A stretch of 64,000 bases of DNA from NCBI GenBank assembly GCA_019694395.1, contig JAIBCC010000012.1, forward strand, positions 102,124 through 166,123, given 5' to 3'. Each line of letters opens with the position of its first letter. Position 1 is the first letter of the stretch. This document shows, in pieces, positions 52,346 to 60,978 of the stretch. The notes below the pieces were generated by a model. It ran no database searches, was not told the origin of the DNA, and worked only from the letters and a program-made list of their open reading frames with translations. The stretch is from Pyrinomonadaceae bacterium. Lineage in GTDB: Bacteria > Acidobacteriota > Blastocatellia > Pyrinomonadales > Pyrinomonadaceae. The translations under genes were made by a program, and so were the position numbers.

Positions 52346-52698
52346 GTGGAATCAAACTTTACTGGCTGCCGCATTGCTCGACTTGCAAAAAGGCAAAGGA
52401 ACTTATTGAAAACAAAGGTTTTATCATTACCGATTTTCACGACATCAAATCCCAACCGCTTTCATGCGAAGAAGTTGAAAAATTAGCCCAAATGGTTGGC
52501 GGTGCAGAAAATCTTTTTTCCCGCCGGGCTATCAAATATCGGGAAATGGGATTGCACGAAAGGGAAGTTTCGAGCGCGGAAATGCTTGATTTGATGGCGA
52601 ATGAATACACTTTTATCAAACGTCCGGTTTTAGTCGTTGGCGAAAAGGCAACGGCGGGATTTTCGGAGAAAATTTACAACGAGTTTTTAACAAAATGA
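52342..52698 (+). CDS. ArsC/Spx-family protein
   Basis: 118 residues with a thioredoxin-like N-terminus: LPHCSTCKKAKELIE, with a CSTC redox pair (Cys12, Cys15) as in Spx and ArsC/YffB. LFSRRAIKYRE and FIKRPVLVVG complete the family pattern. Whether it reduces arsenate or acts as an Spx-like RNA polymerase regulator is undecided. It overlaps the UDG stop by 4 nt and ends 10 nt before the YgfZ fusion gene, so is likely co-transcribed. Confidence 0.85.
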   Translation: MSGIKLYWLPHCSTCKKAKELIENKGFIITDFHDIKSQPLSCEEVEKLAQMVGGAENLFSRRAIKYREMGLHEREVSSAEMLDLMANEYTFIKRPVLVVGEKATAGFSEKIYNEFLTK

Positions 52699-52708
52699 AC
52701 AATTATTT

Positions 52709-54094
52709 ATGGCTTTTGTTTTGAGCAACGACTTTGGAAAAGATGATGGAACAAAGGATTATTTGGAAAATTTTAAAAAGAAATGGAAAGAATATTTCTC
52801 GTATTTAGATTCGATCAAAGAGAAATTGCCGAATTCTGCAAACAATTTTGCAACCGCTGATTGGCATTACAATTTTAACGATTCAAGATGTCCACACGAT
52901 GCTTGGATAGATGATGTAATCATTCACGAAAACGCAGAAGGCGACAGAAAACAATTTCGCTCTATCGAAATAAAAATAGTTTTACTTGGTGCTTATCATA
53001 ATGGAAAACTTGAAATTATTTACAAAAACGTAAAAGGTTATTCGATTTCTAAAATTGCAGATAACGGCGATTGTCACGGCGATTGGATGCGCGATGAAAT
53101 TCGATTATCTGAAAATGGATTAGTTTTGCACGAAATTGATTGGTTATTAGAACCAAATTGGACAATTGAATGTGAAGATATTGAGTTTCATTGGAAACCT
53201 TTTAGTTACGAAAAAACGATGAATGAATTAGAAAAAGACAAATACAACCAAATCCGCAATGGCGGAACTGGTTTTTATCAACAAAAACGCGGTTTATTGG
53301 GAGTTTATGGCGCAGAGGCGGTTAAATTTTTGAATGGAATGATAACCAACGATGTGGCAAAACTCGAAGACGGAGCGCAGATGTTAGCAGCATTTCCCAA
53401 TGCTCAAGGGCGCTTACAGGCAGTCGTCCGGGTTATGCGAACGGGCGAAAGGTTTTTGTTTGAGACTGAAGAGGCGACTTTTGCTGTCATAGAACATAAT
53501 TTGATGCGTTGGACTTTTGCGGGGGATTTTCATGTTGATAACGAGCTGCAATACGATTATGAATGTTTTACAGTTTGGGGCGAAGTCCCAAAATTAGAGG
53601 GAAATATTCAATTTGGCAAGGAAGTTTTTGTGCGGAAAGAATTGGTTGAAGAATTCAAAAGTAAAATGATTAATGCAGTCCAAATATCTGACGAAATTTA
53701 CAATATTCTTCGTATCGAAGATGGGATTCCTCTTTACGAAATTGATATGGACGAAACAACGATTGTTCCCGAATTGGGAATCGAAGGTTTGATAAGTTAC
53801 AACAAAGGCTGTTACATCGGACAGGAAATAATTGCCCGGATATATTTTCGTGGTCACGTTGCTAAACAACTGAAAGGGTTGGTTTTAAGTGATAAAAATG
53901 TAAAACCGCAAGATGAATTGAAAACCCTTGATGGCAAAAATGCAGGAAAAATCACTTCGGTTTGTTATTCTCCGAAATTGGAAAAACACATTGCACTTGG
54001 ATTTGTTCGTTACGATTATTTGGCTGAGGGAACAGAGCTAAAAGTTGGAGAAATAACGGCAACAGTTAAAAATTTACCGTTTATTGAGAATTAG
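52709..54094 (+). CDS. YgfZ/GcvT-like folate-binding protein with N-terminal extra domain
   Basis: 461 residues. Residues from about 171 (MNELEKDKYNQIRNGG) are YgfZ: FYQQKRGLLGVYGAEAVKFLNG, TNDVAKLEDG, and the signature KGCYIGQE near 367. YgfZ helps maintain Fe-S enzymes such as MiaB. Residues 1-170 are not part of YgfZ; they contain WHYNFNDSRCPHDAWIDDV, EIKIVLLGAYHNGKLEI and CHGDWMRDEIRLSENG, a distinct single-domain family that I recall as a stand-alone protein. There is an internal Met where a normal YgfZ would start, suggesting an in-frame gene fusion. Mrp and ErpA lie nearby. Confidence 0.85.
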   Translation: MAFVLSNDFGKDDGTKDYLENFKKKWKEYFSYLDSIKEKLPNSANNFATADWHYNFNDSRCPHDAWIDDVIIHENAEGDRKQFRSIEIKIVLLGAYHNGKLEIIYKNVKGYSISKIADNGDCHGDWMRDEIRLSENGLVLHEIDWLLEPNWTIECEDIEFHWKPFSYEKTMNELEKDKYNQIRNGGTGFYQQKRGLLGVYGAEAVKFLNGMITNDVAKLEDGAQMLAAFPNAQGRLQAVVRVMRTGERFLFETEEATFAVIEHNLMRWTFAGDFHVDNELQYDYECFTVWGEVPKLEGNIQFGKEVFVRKELVEEFKSKMINAVQISDEIYNILRIEDGIPLYEIDMDETTIVPELGIEGLISYNKGCYIGQEIIARIYFRGHVAKQLKGLVLSDKNVKPQDELKTLDGKNAGKITSVCYSPKLEKHIALGFVRYDYLAEGTELKVGEITATVKNLPFIEN

Positions 54095-54123
54095 GCTAAA
54101 ATGTTCTGAGAGGTAAAAAAATA

Positions 54124-54774
54124 ATGGCAACAGCAACCGTTAAGTCAGGAAAAAAACAAGTTCTAAAAATTGGGGAAATCAATTTTACCTTTCCACAACC
54201 ATTCGCCTTTGTGCTTAAAATGAGAGGGCATAAATTCACTGACCAAGAGCTTTACGCGATTGATGCCGCTAATGAAGACTTTAAAATTGAGTCAAATGCC
54301 GAAGGAGATTTAGAAATTATGCCACCACCATTTCCCGAAACAAGTAGAAAAAATATGGACATTGACGCTCAACTTTGGATTTGGGCAAAAAAAGATAAAA
54401 CCGGAGTTTGTTTTGAGTCCTCAGCCAAATTTACTCTGTCAAATGGTGCAAAACGGATGCCTGATGCCGCTTGGATTCTGAAAGAAAGATATTTCGCCCT
54501 CTCAAAAGAGGAGCGCGAAGAACGGTTTACCAAGATTGCGCCCGATTTTGTCATCGAACTTCGCTCAAAATCAGACCGTTTACCGATTTTGCAAAAAAAG
54601 ATGCGTGAATATATCGAAAACGGTGTTCGATTAGGTTGGTTGATTGATCCCGAAAAACAACGAGTTCATATTTATCGCGGTGACAAAACGGTCGAAATTT
54701 TAGACAAACCAACAATTGTATCGGGCGAAAATGTGCTACAAGGTTTTGAACTTGATTTAACCGATATTTGGTAG
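54124..54774 (+). CDS. Uma2/DUF820-family endonuclease
   Basis: 216 residues. The Uma2 pattern is present: acidic ligand region (KRMPDAAWI, about 115), IAPDFVIELRSKSDRLPI (about 138-155) giving the D-x-n-E-x-R core of the PD-(D/E)xK fold, and the C-terminal LIDPEKQRVHIYR. These nucleases are abundant in cyanobacteria and Acidobacteria, with unknown targets. It starts a close string of genes (3 nt to the next). Confidence 0.85.
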   Translation: MATATVKSGKKQVLKIGEINFTFPQPFAFVLKMRGHKFTDQELYAIDAANEDFKIESNAEGDLEIMPPPFPETSRKNMDIDAQLWIWAKKDKTGVCFESSAKFTLSNGAKRMPDAAWILKERYFALSKEEREERFTKIAPDFVIELRSKSDRLPILQKKMREYIENGVRLGWLIDPEKQRVHIYRGDKTVEILDKPTIVSGENVLQGFELDLTDIW

Positions 54775-54777
54775 GAA

Positions 54778-55056
54778 ATGAACATTGCCCAAATTGATAT
54801 GAATGACTACAAAGACATAGATTTACCGAACGCAAAACTTGCATATACGGTTATCCAATCTCTATTGAAAAACCAAGAGGCTTTAAGCGACCTTTTGGCG
54901 TTGATGGCGCACGCGCTTGATGAGGATGTCGCTAAGGCTTTGACGAATACCAATGAGTGGGAAAAATATTTGGAAGCCAAAAGGGAATTAGAAACTACAA
55001 AAATTCAGATTGAAAAATTCACCGAAGAAATGTTGAGATTGGAGAATACTCAATGA
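54778..55056 (+). CDS. Small helical hypothetical protein
   Basis: 92 residues, with helical heptads toward the C-terminus (KREL-ETTKIQIEKFTEEMLRLE), predicted coiled coil. No family recognised. The start is 3 nt after the Uma2 stop, and the stop (TGA) overlaps the next start (ATGA), so it is translated as part of the same operon. Possibly an accessory of Uma2. Confidence 0.55.
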   Translation: MNIAQIDMNDYKDIDLPNAKLAYTVIQSLLKNQEALSDLLALMAHALDEDVAKALTNTNEWEKYLEAKRELETTKIQIEKFTEEMLRLENTQ

Positions 55057-55385
55057 GTGATATAAAAGTTTTTAAATGTCCAAATTGCACACAATATATC
55101 AATACAAGTTTGACTGAGTGCAAATTTTGTAAAACACCTTTATCTAATGAAACCAAACAAAAAGCCATTGAAAGTGAAAACGAAAATACCAAACTTTATC
55201 GCAGAAACATGAGTAAAAAACATCTTCTGATTGGTATTGGTGTTTTTACTATTGGCATAGTGATAAGTTTGCCAGGACTTTTAGGGGGAACTTTAACAAA
55301 CGGCGGATTTATCTTTATTGGTCTGATTTTGGTAGGATTAGGTGAAATAGGTAATGGATTGTTTGGGTTAATGGAAAGAGATTAA
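55053..55385 (+). CDS. Zinc-ribbon membrane protein
   Basis: 110 residues. N-terminal double CxxC zinc ribbon: FKCPNCTQYIN then ECKFCKTPL, residues about 7-30. Two membrane helices follow (about 53-72 and 77-101). The combination is that of small zinc-ribbon membrane proteins of unknown function. It is coupled to its upstream neighbour by an ATGA overlap and to the oxidoreductase gene by 3 nt. Confidence 0.65.
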   Translation: MSDIKVFKCPNCTQYINTSLTECKFCKTPLSNETKQKAIESENENTKLYRRNMSKKHLLIGIGVFTIGIVISLPGLLGGTLTNGGFIFIGLILVGLGEIGNGLFGLMERD

Positions 55386-55388
55386 GAA

Positions 55389-56366
55389 ATGTTTGATTTA
55401 ATAATTATCGGCGCAGGTCCCGCCGGAATTTCAGCCGCTTTTGAAGCGCAAAAACTTGGACTAAATTATTTGGTAATTGAGAAAAAATTGATTGGAAACA
55501 CAATTTATCAATATCCGATCGGTTTAACCGTTTTCTCAACCGTTAATGAGTTGGAATTGGTTGAAAATACTTTAAAACCAGCCCGCGAAAAGCCAACACG
55601 CGAAGAACTTTTGTCCTACTACGTCCGTTTTGTTTTGGAAAATAATTTGAATGTCCAAACCGAAGAAGAAGTTTTAAATGTCGAAAAATTAGCTGAAAAT
55701 CATTTCAAAATCACGACAAATAAAGGCGTTTACGAATCAAAAGTAGTTCTTTTTGCCATTGGGGCAATGGAATACACACGAAAATTAGGTGTCAATGGCG
55801 AAGATTTGCCCAAAGTTCATCATCTTTTCCGCGAAACGTATCCGTATGTTAAGAAAAATGCAATGGTCATCGGCGGCGGAAATTCGGCGGGCGAGGCGGC
55901 TTTGTTTCTGGCACAGGAAGGTGCAAACGCAATATTGGCAATATTTAGAGAGGATTGGGAAAATACCGATCCGAAACAGGGCTGCATCAAATATTGGGTC
56001 AAACAACCGCTTGAGCAAGAACTTTCAAAAGAATGTTTGAATGTTTATTTTCTCAAACGAGTCGTCGAAATCCGCGAAAATGAAATTGTTTTAGAAAATG
56101 AGGACGGAAAAATAGAAACGTTTCCAAATGATGTGGTTTTTATCCTAATTGGTGCAGATGCAGAGCTTGGACTATTGAAAAATTTAGGAGTGGAAACCCG
56201 AAACTCAAGATACGGCACAATTCCGGTTTACAACGAGGAAACTTTTGAAACAAATATTCCTAGCGTTTATGTGGTCGGACATTTTACCGAAGCACGACAT
56301 ATCGCGGGCGCAATTCAAGTTCCCCGAAAAATAATTCCGAAAATTGCCGAAAAACTTCGAGTTTAA
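55389..56366 (+). CDS. YpdA-like putative bacillithiol disulfide reductase
   Basis: 325 residues. FAD-binding GAGPAGISAAFEA (about 8-20), NAD(P)-binding VIGGGNSAGEAALFLA (about 160) and the C-terminal VYVVGHFTEARHIAGAIQVPRKI (FAD). No CxxC disulfide motif occurs between them, which separates YpdA-type reductases from thioredoxin reductases. YpdA reduces bacillithiol disulfide in Firmicutes; whether this bacterium makes that thiol is unknown, but the DinB-like protein in this window belongs to a superfamily that includes bacillithiol transferases. Confidence 0.8.
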   Translation: MFDLIIIGAGPAGISAAFEAQKLGLNYLVIEKKLIGNTIYQYPIGLTVFSTVNELELVENTLKPAREKPTREELLSYYVRFVLENNLNVQTEEEVLNVEKLAENHFKITTNKGVYESKVVLFAIGAMEYTRKLGVNGEDLPKVHHLFRETYPYVKKNAMVIGGGNSAGEAALFLAQEGANAILAIFREDWENTDPKQGCIKYWVKQPLEQELSKECLNVYFLKRVVEIRENEIVLENEDGKIETFPNDVVFILIGADAELGLLKNLGVETRNSRYGTIPVYNEETFETNIPSVYVVGHFTEARHIAGAIQVPRKIIPKIAEKLRV

Positions 56367-56375
56367 TTCAGGTTT

Positions 56376-56723
56376 TTATTCAAAACTTTCGACCTGATCT
56401 AAAACAACAACTTTCTTTTGAGCCAGAGAATCATCAATCTTTTCAATATTTTTCGGAATTTCGTCAATATTTGGCAATAACATTCGGAATTGAATAGGTT
56501 TTTCAGATGAAGCCGAAACCTTTTCCATCTTGATTATCTTGATTTTAGCAGGTTCATTTGTGTTTATAACTTTGATTGGCTGAATCCTTTCACATTCCGC
56601 CGAGTCATTTGAAATTAGATAATTTTGAGCAGGAAAAAGATTATCTTGGACTTTTTCAACGATTGCACCTAAACCGATAAAAAAAATAGAAATAAATAAA
56701 ATTCTTGATATAAAACGAATCAT
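56376..56723 (-). CDS. Hypothetical exported protein
   Basis: 115 residues from ATG 56723, with GAGGTG upstream. A signal/anchor helix (RFISRILFISIFFIGLGAIV) is followed by a short extracytoplasmic part with no recognised domain (IKVINTNEPAKIKII; FRMLLPNIDEI). One Cys. It is convergent with the oxidoreductase gene (9 nt). Confidence 0.5.
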   Translation of the reverse strand: MIRFISRILFISIFFIGLGAIVEKVQDNLFPAQNYLISNDSAECERIQPIKVINTNEPAKIKIIKMEKVSASSEKPIQFRMLLPNIDEIPKNIEKIDDSLAQKKVVVLDQVESFE

Positions 56724-56770
56724 TACAAAACACCTCACGATTTATATTTTGTCAAAAAAAAACAAAAATT

Positions 56771-56809
56771 TGGTTAAGACGAAGCTAAGATTTTGTAAAA
56801 GTTGTAAAA
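56771..56809 (+). repeat. 39-bp direct repeat, copy A (flanks the metallopeptidase gene)
   Basis: TGGTTAAGACGAAGCTAAGA and the following 19 nt match copy B at 58401-58439 with 37 of 39 identities, in the same orientation, 1630 nt apart. A/T-rich DNA precedes both. Confidence 0.8.
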
Positions 56810-56817
56810 CTTTAGGT

Positions 56818-58308
56818 TTATTTTACAAATTTACCTACAAAAAATTTCGGCGTGTTAGCCAAATCCTCAATCAATTTCAGGGCTGTTTCCTGATTTTCTG
56901 CAACCACGATGAAAGTGTAGGCATTTTCATTTCTTTTGAATGAATACAACACTTTCTTTTCAGTTTTGAAGACTTTTTTAATTTCTTTCAAATCCTTATC
57001 AGAAACTATTTTACGAACTGCCAAATGATCAATATTTTTAGGCTGAACAATAAAAACAGAACTCAGATTTGGCATTTGAAAATATTCGTTCAGATTTGTT
57101 TTGGCTAAATCACCGCGTCCGCTATAAAGGCTGGCAATATGTAAAGTTTGACGAATATTGTAAAGTAAAGAATTATCAAAATTTTCATCCAGAAAGAGAA
57201 AAGATTGTCCTAAATAAAGGATTGGCGTAGTTAATTTATCCCCGAACGCTTTTTCAATATTATCAAGATAAAGTTTGACGAAATTTTCATCATTTAACCT
57301 CCCGTTTTTAGAAATCCAATCATCAATTAGGGGCAATAAGGATTTTCCGGCTTTGTCAATATTCGGATTACTGTAAAAACTCATATCAGCCTCAAAATAT
57401 TTTTTCCAGATTTCAGGGCTGACAATTGCGCGAACTATAATCCCGTTTCCAAAAGCAGAGGCTAAACCTTCATCCAGCAAACTAAAAGCGGGAATTGCAG
57501 TGGCGCGTCCGCTTTTCAAAAACAAATTTTGCAGCTCGATATGTTTTTCGGGGGAAACGCTATTCAATAAAAAATGGCAAAATTCATGCAGCACCACATC
57601 AATTCTGTTTTTCGGATTTTCGTTGGGGAAAAATTCGACAACCAAATGATTTTCCATTGAATAACCGCTGCTTCCTGCTTTAACTAAATTTGGACGAAAC
57701 ATTAAATCAAAGGTTATCAAATAGTTAGTTGGTAAACTGGGTTGATAAAAATTATAAAATTTGGCGGTATTTTCTTTGATTAACTGCGAATTTAAAAGCT
57801 CCTCAGTTTTTTTGGCAAAATTTGTTCCTTTTTCTTTGGCTTCACGAGACCACCACACAGAAAAACGCGGTTGAAAATGGCGAATAACTTTCGCAAACTC
57901 TTCACGTTCGCGGGGAACTACGAGCAAATCTAAACGGGTTAGGTAATCATCTAAATTTTTGGCTTGAAAACCTGCAATTTGAATTTTGTCACTCAAATTG
58001 GTCGAGGTAGCGCGACGATCAAGCGGAAAATTTATATCACTTTCGATCTCAAAAGATTTTTGATAACGACCACGCATTTTTCGCCAGTTTTCAAACATTT
58101 GCTTATCAGTTTCATCTTTCAAAAACTCCTGTTTCCAAAGCGCGTCGAAATCTTTCTGATTGCAATAATTGAACTCCGTCAAACAATCAAGCTGGTAGGT
58201 TAAATTTGTAAATTCATCAAAATTTACCGCAAAACGGAAAGGCTGAGTTTGTGCCGAAACCGAAAAGAAAAATAAAAAAATAATAAGAATTAAGCCAAAT
58301 CTTTTCAT
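56818..58308 (-). CDS. Secreted metallopeptidase-like protein (HExxH)
   Basis: 496 residues from ATG 58308, signal peptide (MKRFGLILIIFLFFFSVSAQ). HEFCHFLLN (241-249) is an HExxH zinc site and LLDEGLASA (about 276-284) supplies the downstream Glu of gluzincin-type enzymes. No other domain recognised; the C-terminus (KNENAYTFIVVAENQETALKLI) is an alpha/beta segment. The exact peptidase family is not known to me. The gene lies between two direct repeats, possibly marking an inserted cassette. Confidence 0.7.
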   Translation of the reverse strand: MKRFGLILIIFLFFFSVSAQTQPFRFAVNFDEFTNLTYQLDCLTEFNYCNQKDFDALWKQEFLKDETDKQMFENWRKMRGRYQKSFEIESDINFPLDRRATSTNLSDKIQIAGFQAKNLDDYLTRLDLLVVPREREEFAKVIRHFQPRFSVWWSREAKEKGTNFAKKTEELLNSQLIKENTAKFYNFYQPSLPTNYLITFDLMFRPNLVKAGSSGYSMENHLVVEFFPNENPKNRIDVVLHEFCHFLLNSVSPEKHIELQNLFLKSGRATAIPAFSLLDEGLASAFGNGIIVRAIVSPEIWKKYFEADMSFYSNPNIDKAGKSLLPLIDDWISKNGRLNDENFVKLYLDNIEKAFGDKLTTPILYLGQSFLFLDENFDNSLLYNIRQTLHIASLYSGRGDLAKTNLNEYFQMPNLSSVFIVQPKNIDHLAVRKIVSDKDLKEIKKVFKTEKKVLYSFKRNENAYTFIVVAENQETALKLIEDLANTPKFFVGKFVK

Positions 58309-58400
58309 ATAGTTATAAAACACCGTGAATAGTTTTTTTATGACAATAAATCAAATTTCAAATAAAGAATTGGATAAAATTAACCTAAAACAAAAAAAAT

Positions 58401-58439
58401 TGGTTAAAACGAAGCAAAGATTTTGTAAAAGTTGTAAAA
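58401..58439 (+). repeat. 39-bp direct repeat, copy B
   Basis: Differs from copy A at two positions. It lies upstream of the sterol-desaturase-family gene, close to where its promoter should be (GTGTGCTATATTG follows at about 58451). Confidence 0.8.
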
Positions 58440-58476
58440 ATTCAGAACCGGGTGTGCTATATTGTTGGCAAATTCT

Positions 58477-59709
58477 ATGCAGGAAACCAACGTTTATTTT
58501 TACATAACGCCGATTGCTTTGATTTTCATTGTTTTGGAAATTGCCGCTTGTTTTGTTTTAAAACGGAATTACATAATTTTTACCGAAGCGATTGCAAATT
58601 TTGGCACTCAGCTAGGAAATCAAACTACAAATGTTTTGGTAATGCTTGGAGTTTATGTAGTTTACGGCTGGTTATGGGAAAATTTTCGGATTTGGACGAT
58701 TCCGGTTACCTGGTGGAGCTCGATTTTACTTTTACTCGGCGTGGATTTTGTTTTCTATTGGGTTCACCGCTGGGGGCACGAAATAAATATTCTGTGGGCA
58801 GCGCATTCTCCGCATCATTCGGCTGAGGAGATGAATTTTTTCGTGGCTTTACGCGCCAGTGTGACGCAAAGACTTTGCTCATTTTTATTCTTTTGGGTGC
58901 TGACCATTATCGGCTTCACTCCGGCACATATTTACACCTTAGTTGCAATTCATCTTTTTATCGCCTTTTTGCATCACACCGAATTAATCCCGAAGCTCTG
59001 GAAACCGATTGAATTTTTATTTACCACACCTTCGCATCACCGCGTTCATCATGGCGTTAATCTGCAATATTTGGATAAAAATTACGGCGAATTTTTAATA
59101 ATTTGGGATCGAATGTTCGGCACTTTTGAGGAAGAACAGGAAAAGGTTGCGTATGGAATTTTGGATCATCCGCAGACTTGGAATCCGATCATTATCAATT
59201 TTCATTTCTACATTGTGTTGTGGAAATATGCGGTTGCTGCACCGTTTTGGTGGGATAAAATACGAATTTGGTTTATGCCTGCCGGATGGATTCCGCGTGG
59301 TTTGGAACAAAAAGGAAAACCAAGTATAACGGCGGAAAATCAAATAAAATTCCGACCGCAAATGTTCGACAAAGCCAAAGTTTATTTGGTTTTACAGGTT
59401 ATTTTGGGAATTGTATTGATGATTGGCATAATTTCAAATCTTTACAACTGGTCAACAGCAGAAAAATGGCTTGGTGCAGGACTTTTGTGGTGGCAAATCA
59501 TTAATTGGAGCGGGATTTTAGAAAGAAAATCGTGGCTTTGGATTTCTGAGACTTTACGAAATATTGTCACATCGCTTTTAATAATTTCATTTTTTGAAAA
59601 TTACTCAAATTGGTTTCCGGCAATTATCACAACTGCTTTGTTTTGTATTGTTTGGACCATTATCTTCTTTCGTTTGCCGACAACAAACCTAAAAACCGTA
59701 GCAGAATAA
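58477..59709 (+). CDS. Sterol desaturase / alkylglycerol monooxygenase-family protein
   Basis: 410 residues from ATG 58477 with about eight membrane helices. The fatty-acid hydroxylase histidine clusters are complete: HRWGHEIN (about 96), HSPHHSAEEMN (about 110), HHTEL (about 167) and HHRVHHGVN (about 187). These di-iron membrane enzymes hydroxylate or desaturate lipids; the long C-terminal membrane tail (about 290-405) resembles the alkylglycerol monooxygenase branch. Substrate unknown. An in-frame TTG 15 nt earlier is less likely. No RBS seen. Confidence 0.85.
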   Translation: MQETNVYFYITPIALIFIVLEIAACFVLKRNYIIFTEAIANFGTQLGNQTTNVLVMLGVYVVYGWLWENFRIWTIPVTWWSSILLLLGVDFVFYWVHRWGHEINILWAAHSPHHSAEEMNFFVALRASVTQRLCSFLFFWVLTIIGFTPAHIYTLVAIHLFIAFLHHTELIPKLWKPIEFLFTTPSHHRVHHGVNLQYLDKNYGEFLIIWDRMFGTFEEEQEKVAYGILDHPQTWNPIIINFHFYIVLWKYAVAAPFWWDKIRIWFMPAGWIPRGLEQKGKPSITAENQIKFRPQMFDKAKVYLVLQVILGIVLMIGIISNLYNWSTAEKWLGAGLLWWQIINWSGILERKSWLWISETLRNIVTSLLIISFFENYSNWFPAIITTALFCIVWTIIFFRLPTTNLKTVAE

Positions 59710-59765
59710 AATTTTTTTGAAAGAATTTGACACAAAATTTCGCCTTGTAAAAAGGAGGAAATTTT

Positions 59766-60305
59766 ATGGAAGTTTTGTTAGTGGTGGTAATTTGGTTTTT
59801 GGGATTAATTGGTTTGATTTTGTTTTTCGTCTGGCTTTTTATGCGAAAGTCGAGAATAAAAGGTGAGTTAAAAACCTTTTTTGAAAAATATGATTTTACC
59901 CCTCAAGCTTCATTACCGGTCAGTATTTCAACTTTTCTGAGAAACAATTTCCATTCCGTTACAAGTTATCACGGATTGATTAATAAAAATGGGGAACAGT
60001 TCCCGTTTTTTTGGATCTATGGATTTCCTAAACCGGCTTTTTATTACAATAAAACAAATACATATGTGGAGCCATATCTACTGCTTTTCTTTCCGCCATA
60101 CACACTAAGCAGTAAGTTTATTACTCAAATTGGGCAAAGTGTAAAAAGTCCGAGCTTTAAAAATATTTTGCTAACTTGGGATACAGATCATCCAATTGAA
60201 ATAAAATTAATAGATGAAAAATATTTTATGGTGAAATGGCAAAGCCGTCACAAGGTCGATAGTTTTGAAAAAAGATTGCAATGGCTTTACCAAAATATTT
60301 GTTAA
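59766..60305 (+). CDS. Hypothetical membrane-anchored protein
   Basis: 179 residues. One N-terminal helix (LLVVVIWFLGLIGLILFFVWL, about 4-24) is followed by a basic turn and a cytosolic domain with many aromatic residues (GEQFPFFWIYGFPKPAFYY). No family recognised. AAAGGAGG lies 6-13 nt upstream, an excellent RBS. It is alone between opposite-strand genes. Confidence 0.55.
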   Translation: MEVLLVVVIWFLGLIGLILFFVWLFMRKSRIKGELKTFFEKYDFTPQASLPVSISTFLRNNFHSVTSYHGLINKNGEQFPFFWIYGFPKPAFYYNKTNTYVEPYLLLFFPPYTLSSKFITQIGQSVKSPSFKNILLTWDTDHPIEIKLIDEKYFMVKWQSRHKVDSFEKRLQWLYQNIC

Positions 60306-60313
60306 GTTGTAAA

Positions 60314-60883
60314 TCAACGTCTTATTTTATACAAATCCATAATTCTATCGGCTAAGTCATATCTGCCCCAAAGCTCGGTGATAAACATTTGAAAACCGCG
60401 AATATTGAGCCAATAAATGTCAGAGATTTTTTCATCTTTGTTGATCGGATTAAAGACTACACAAGCGGCTATGGCAAAAATCAGGCTTTGGGGAAACAGT
60501 AATTTATCATCCTTAACCTGAACAGTGGTTAATTTGTGAAAGCCGATTTCAGGTGGAAACCGTCGTGTATGCAAGGTTTGACGAAAGGCATAAATAATAA
60601 TTTCCTGTGCCAGATTTGGCATATTCAATGAAGGAATGGCGCGGCGAATTCCGAATGGCAGATTTGCCGGAATCGAATCGGGATTCGGAACTCCCATAAA
60701 AGAAATTAAACGCCAATTTTCTTTAATGAATCTTTGAAACTCAGGTTCAGCCGAAGCCTCATTTTGATAAATTTCTTTAGCAGTTCGATTTAAAGCCTCA
60801 CAAGCAGGTAAAAAAGCAAACTCAAATTGTCCTCGGGTCGTCAGATTCAAAACCTCTTCGACCAGTGCCCCAATAGTTTTCAT
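60314..60883 (-). CDS. Hypothetical protein
   Basis: 189 residues from ATG 60883, with AGAGGG upstream. The first 14 residues of a longer frame are rejected. Helix-rich with conserved-looking FEFAFLPACEALNRTAKEI and LFPQSLIFAIAACVVFNPINKDE. I recognise no family; no signal peptide. It converges with the preceding gene (8 nt). Confidence 0.55.
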   Translation of the reverse strand: MKTIGALVEEVLNLTTRGQFEFAFLPACEALNRTAKEIYQNEASAEPEFQRFIKENWRLISFMGVPNPDSIPANLPFGIRRAIPSLNMPNLAQEIIIYAFRQTLHTRRFPPEIGFHKLTTVQVKDDKLLFPQSLIFAIAACVVFNPINKDEKISDIYWLNIRGFQMFITELWGRYDLADRIMDLYKIRR

Positions 60884-60978
60884 AAAAATAACCCTCTTTC
60901 TATGATACGTTTGAGGATTCAAATTTTGCCTAATAAATTTTTCTTTACACCATTTTTCTGTATAATCAACTGCAAATT

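Noticed and set aside
56749..56943. Small gene with CKSCK motif
   Set aside because: The frame, like the one starting at 58325, is a translation of the 39-bp direct repeat and runs through the metallopeptidase gene on the opposite strand.
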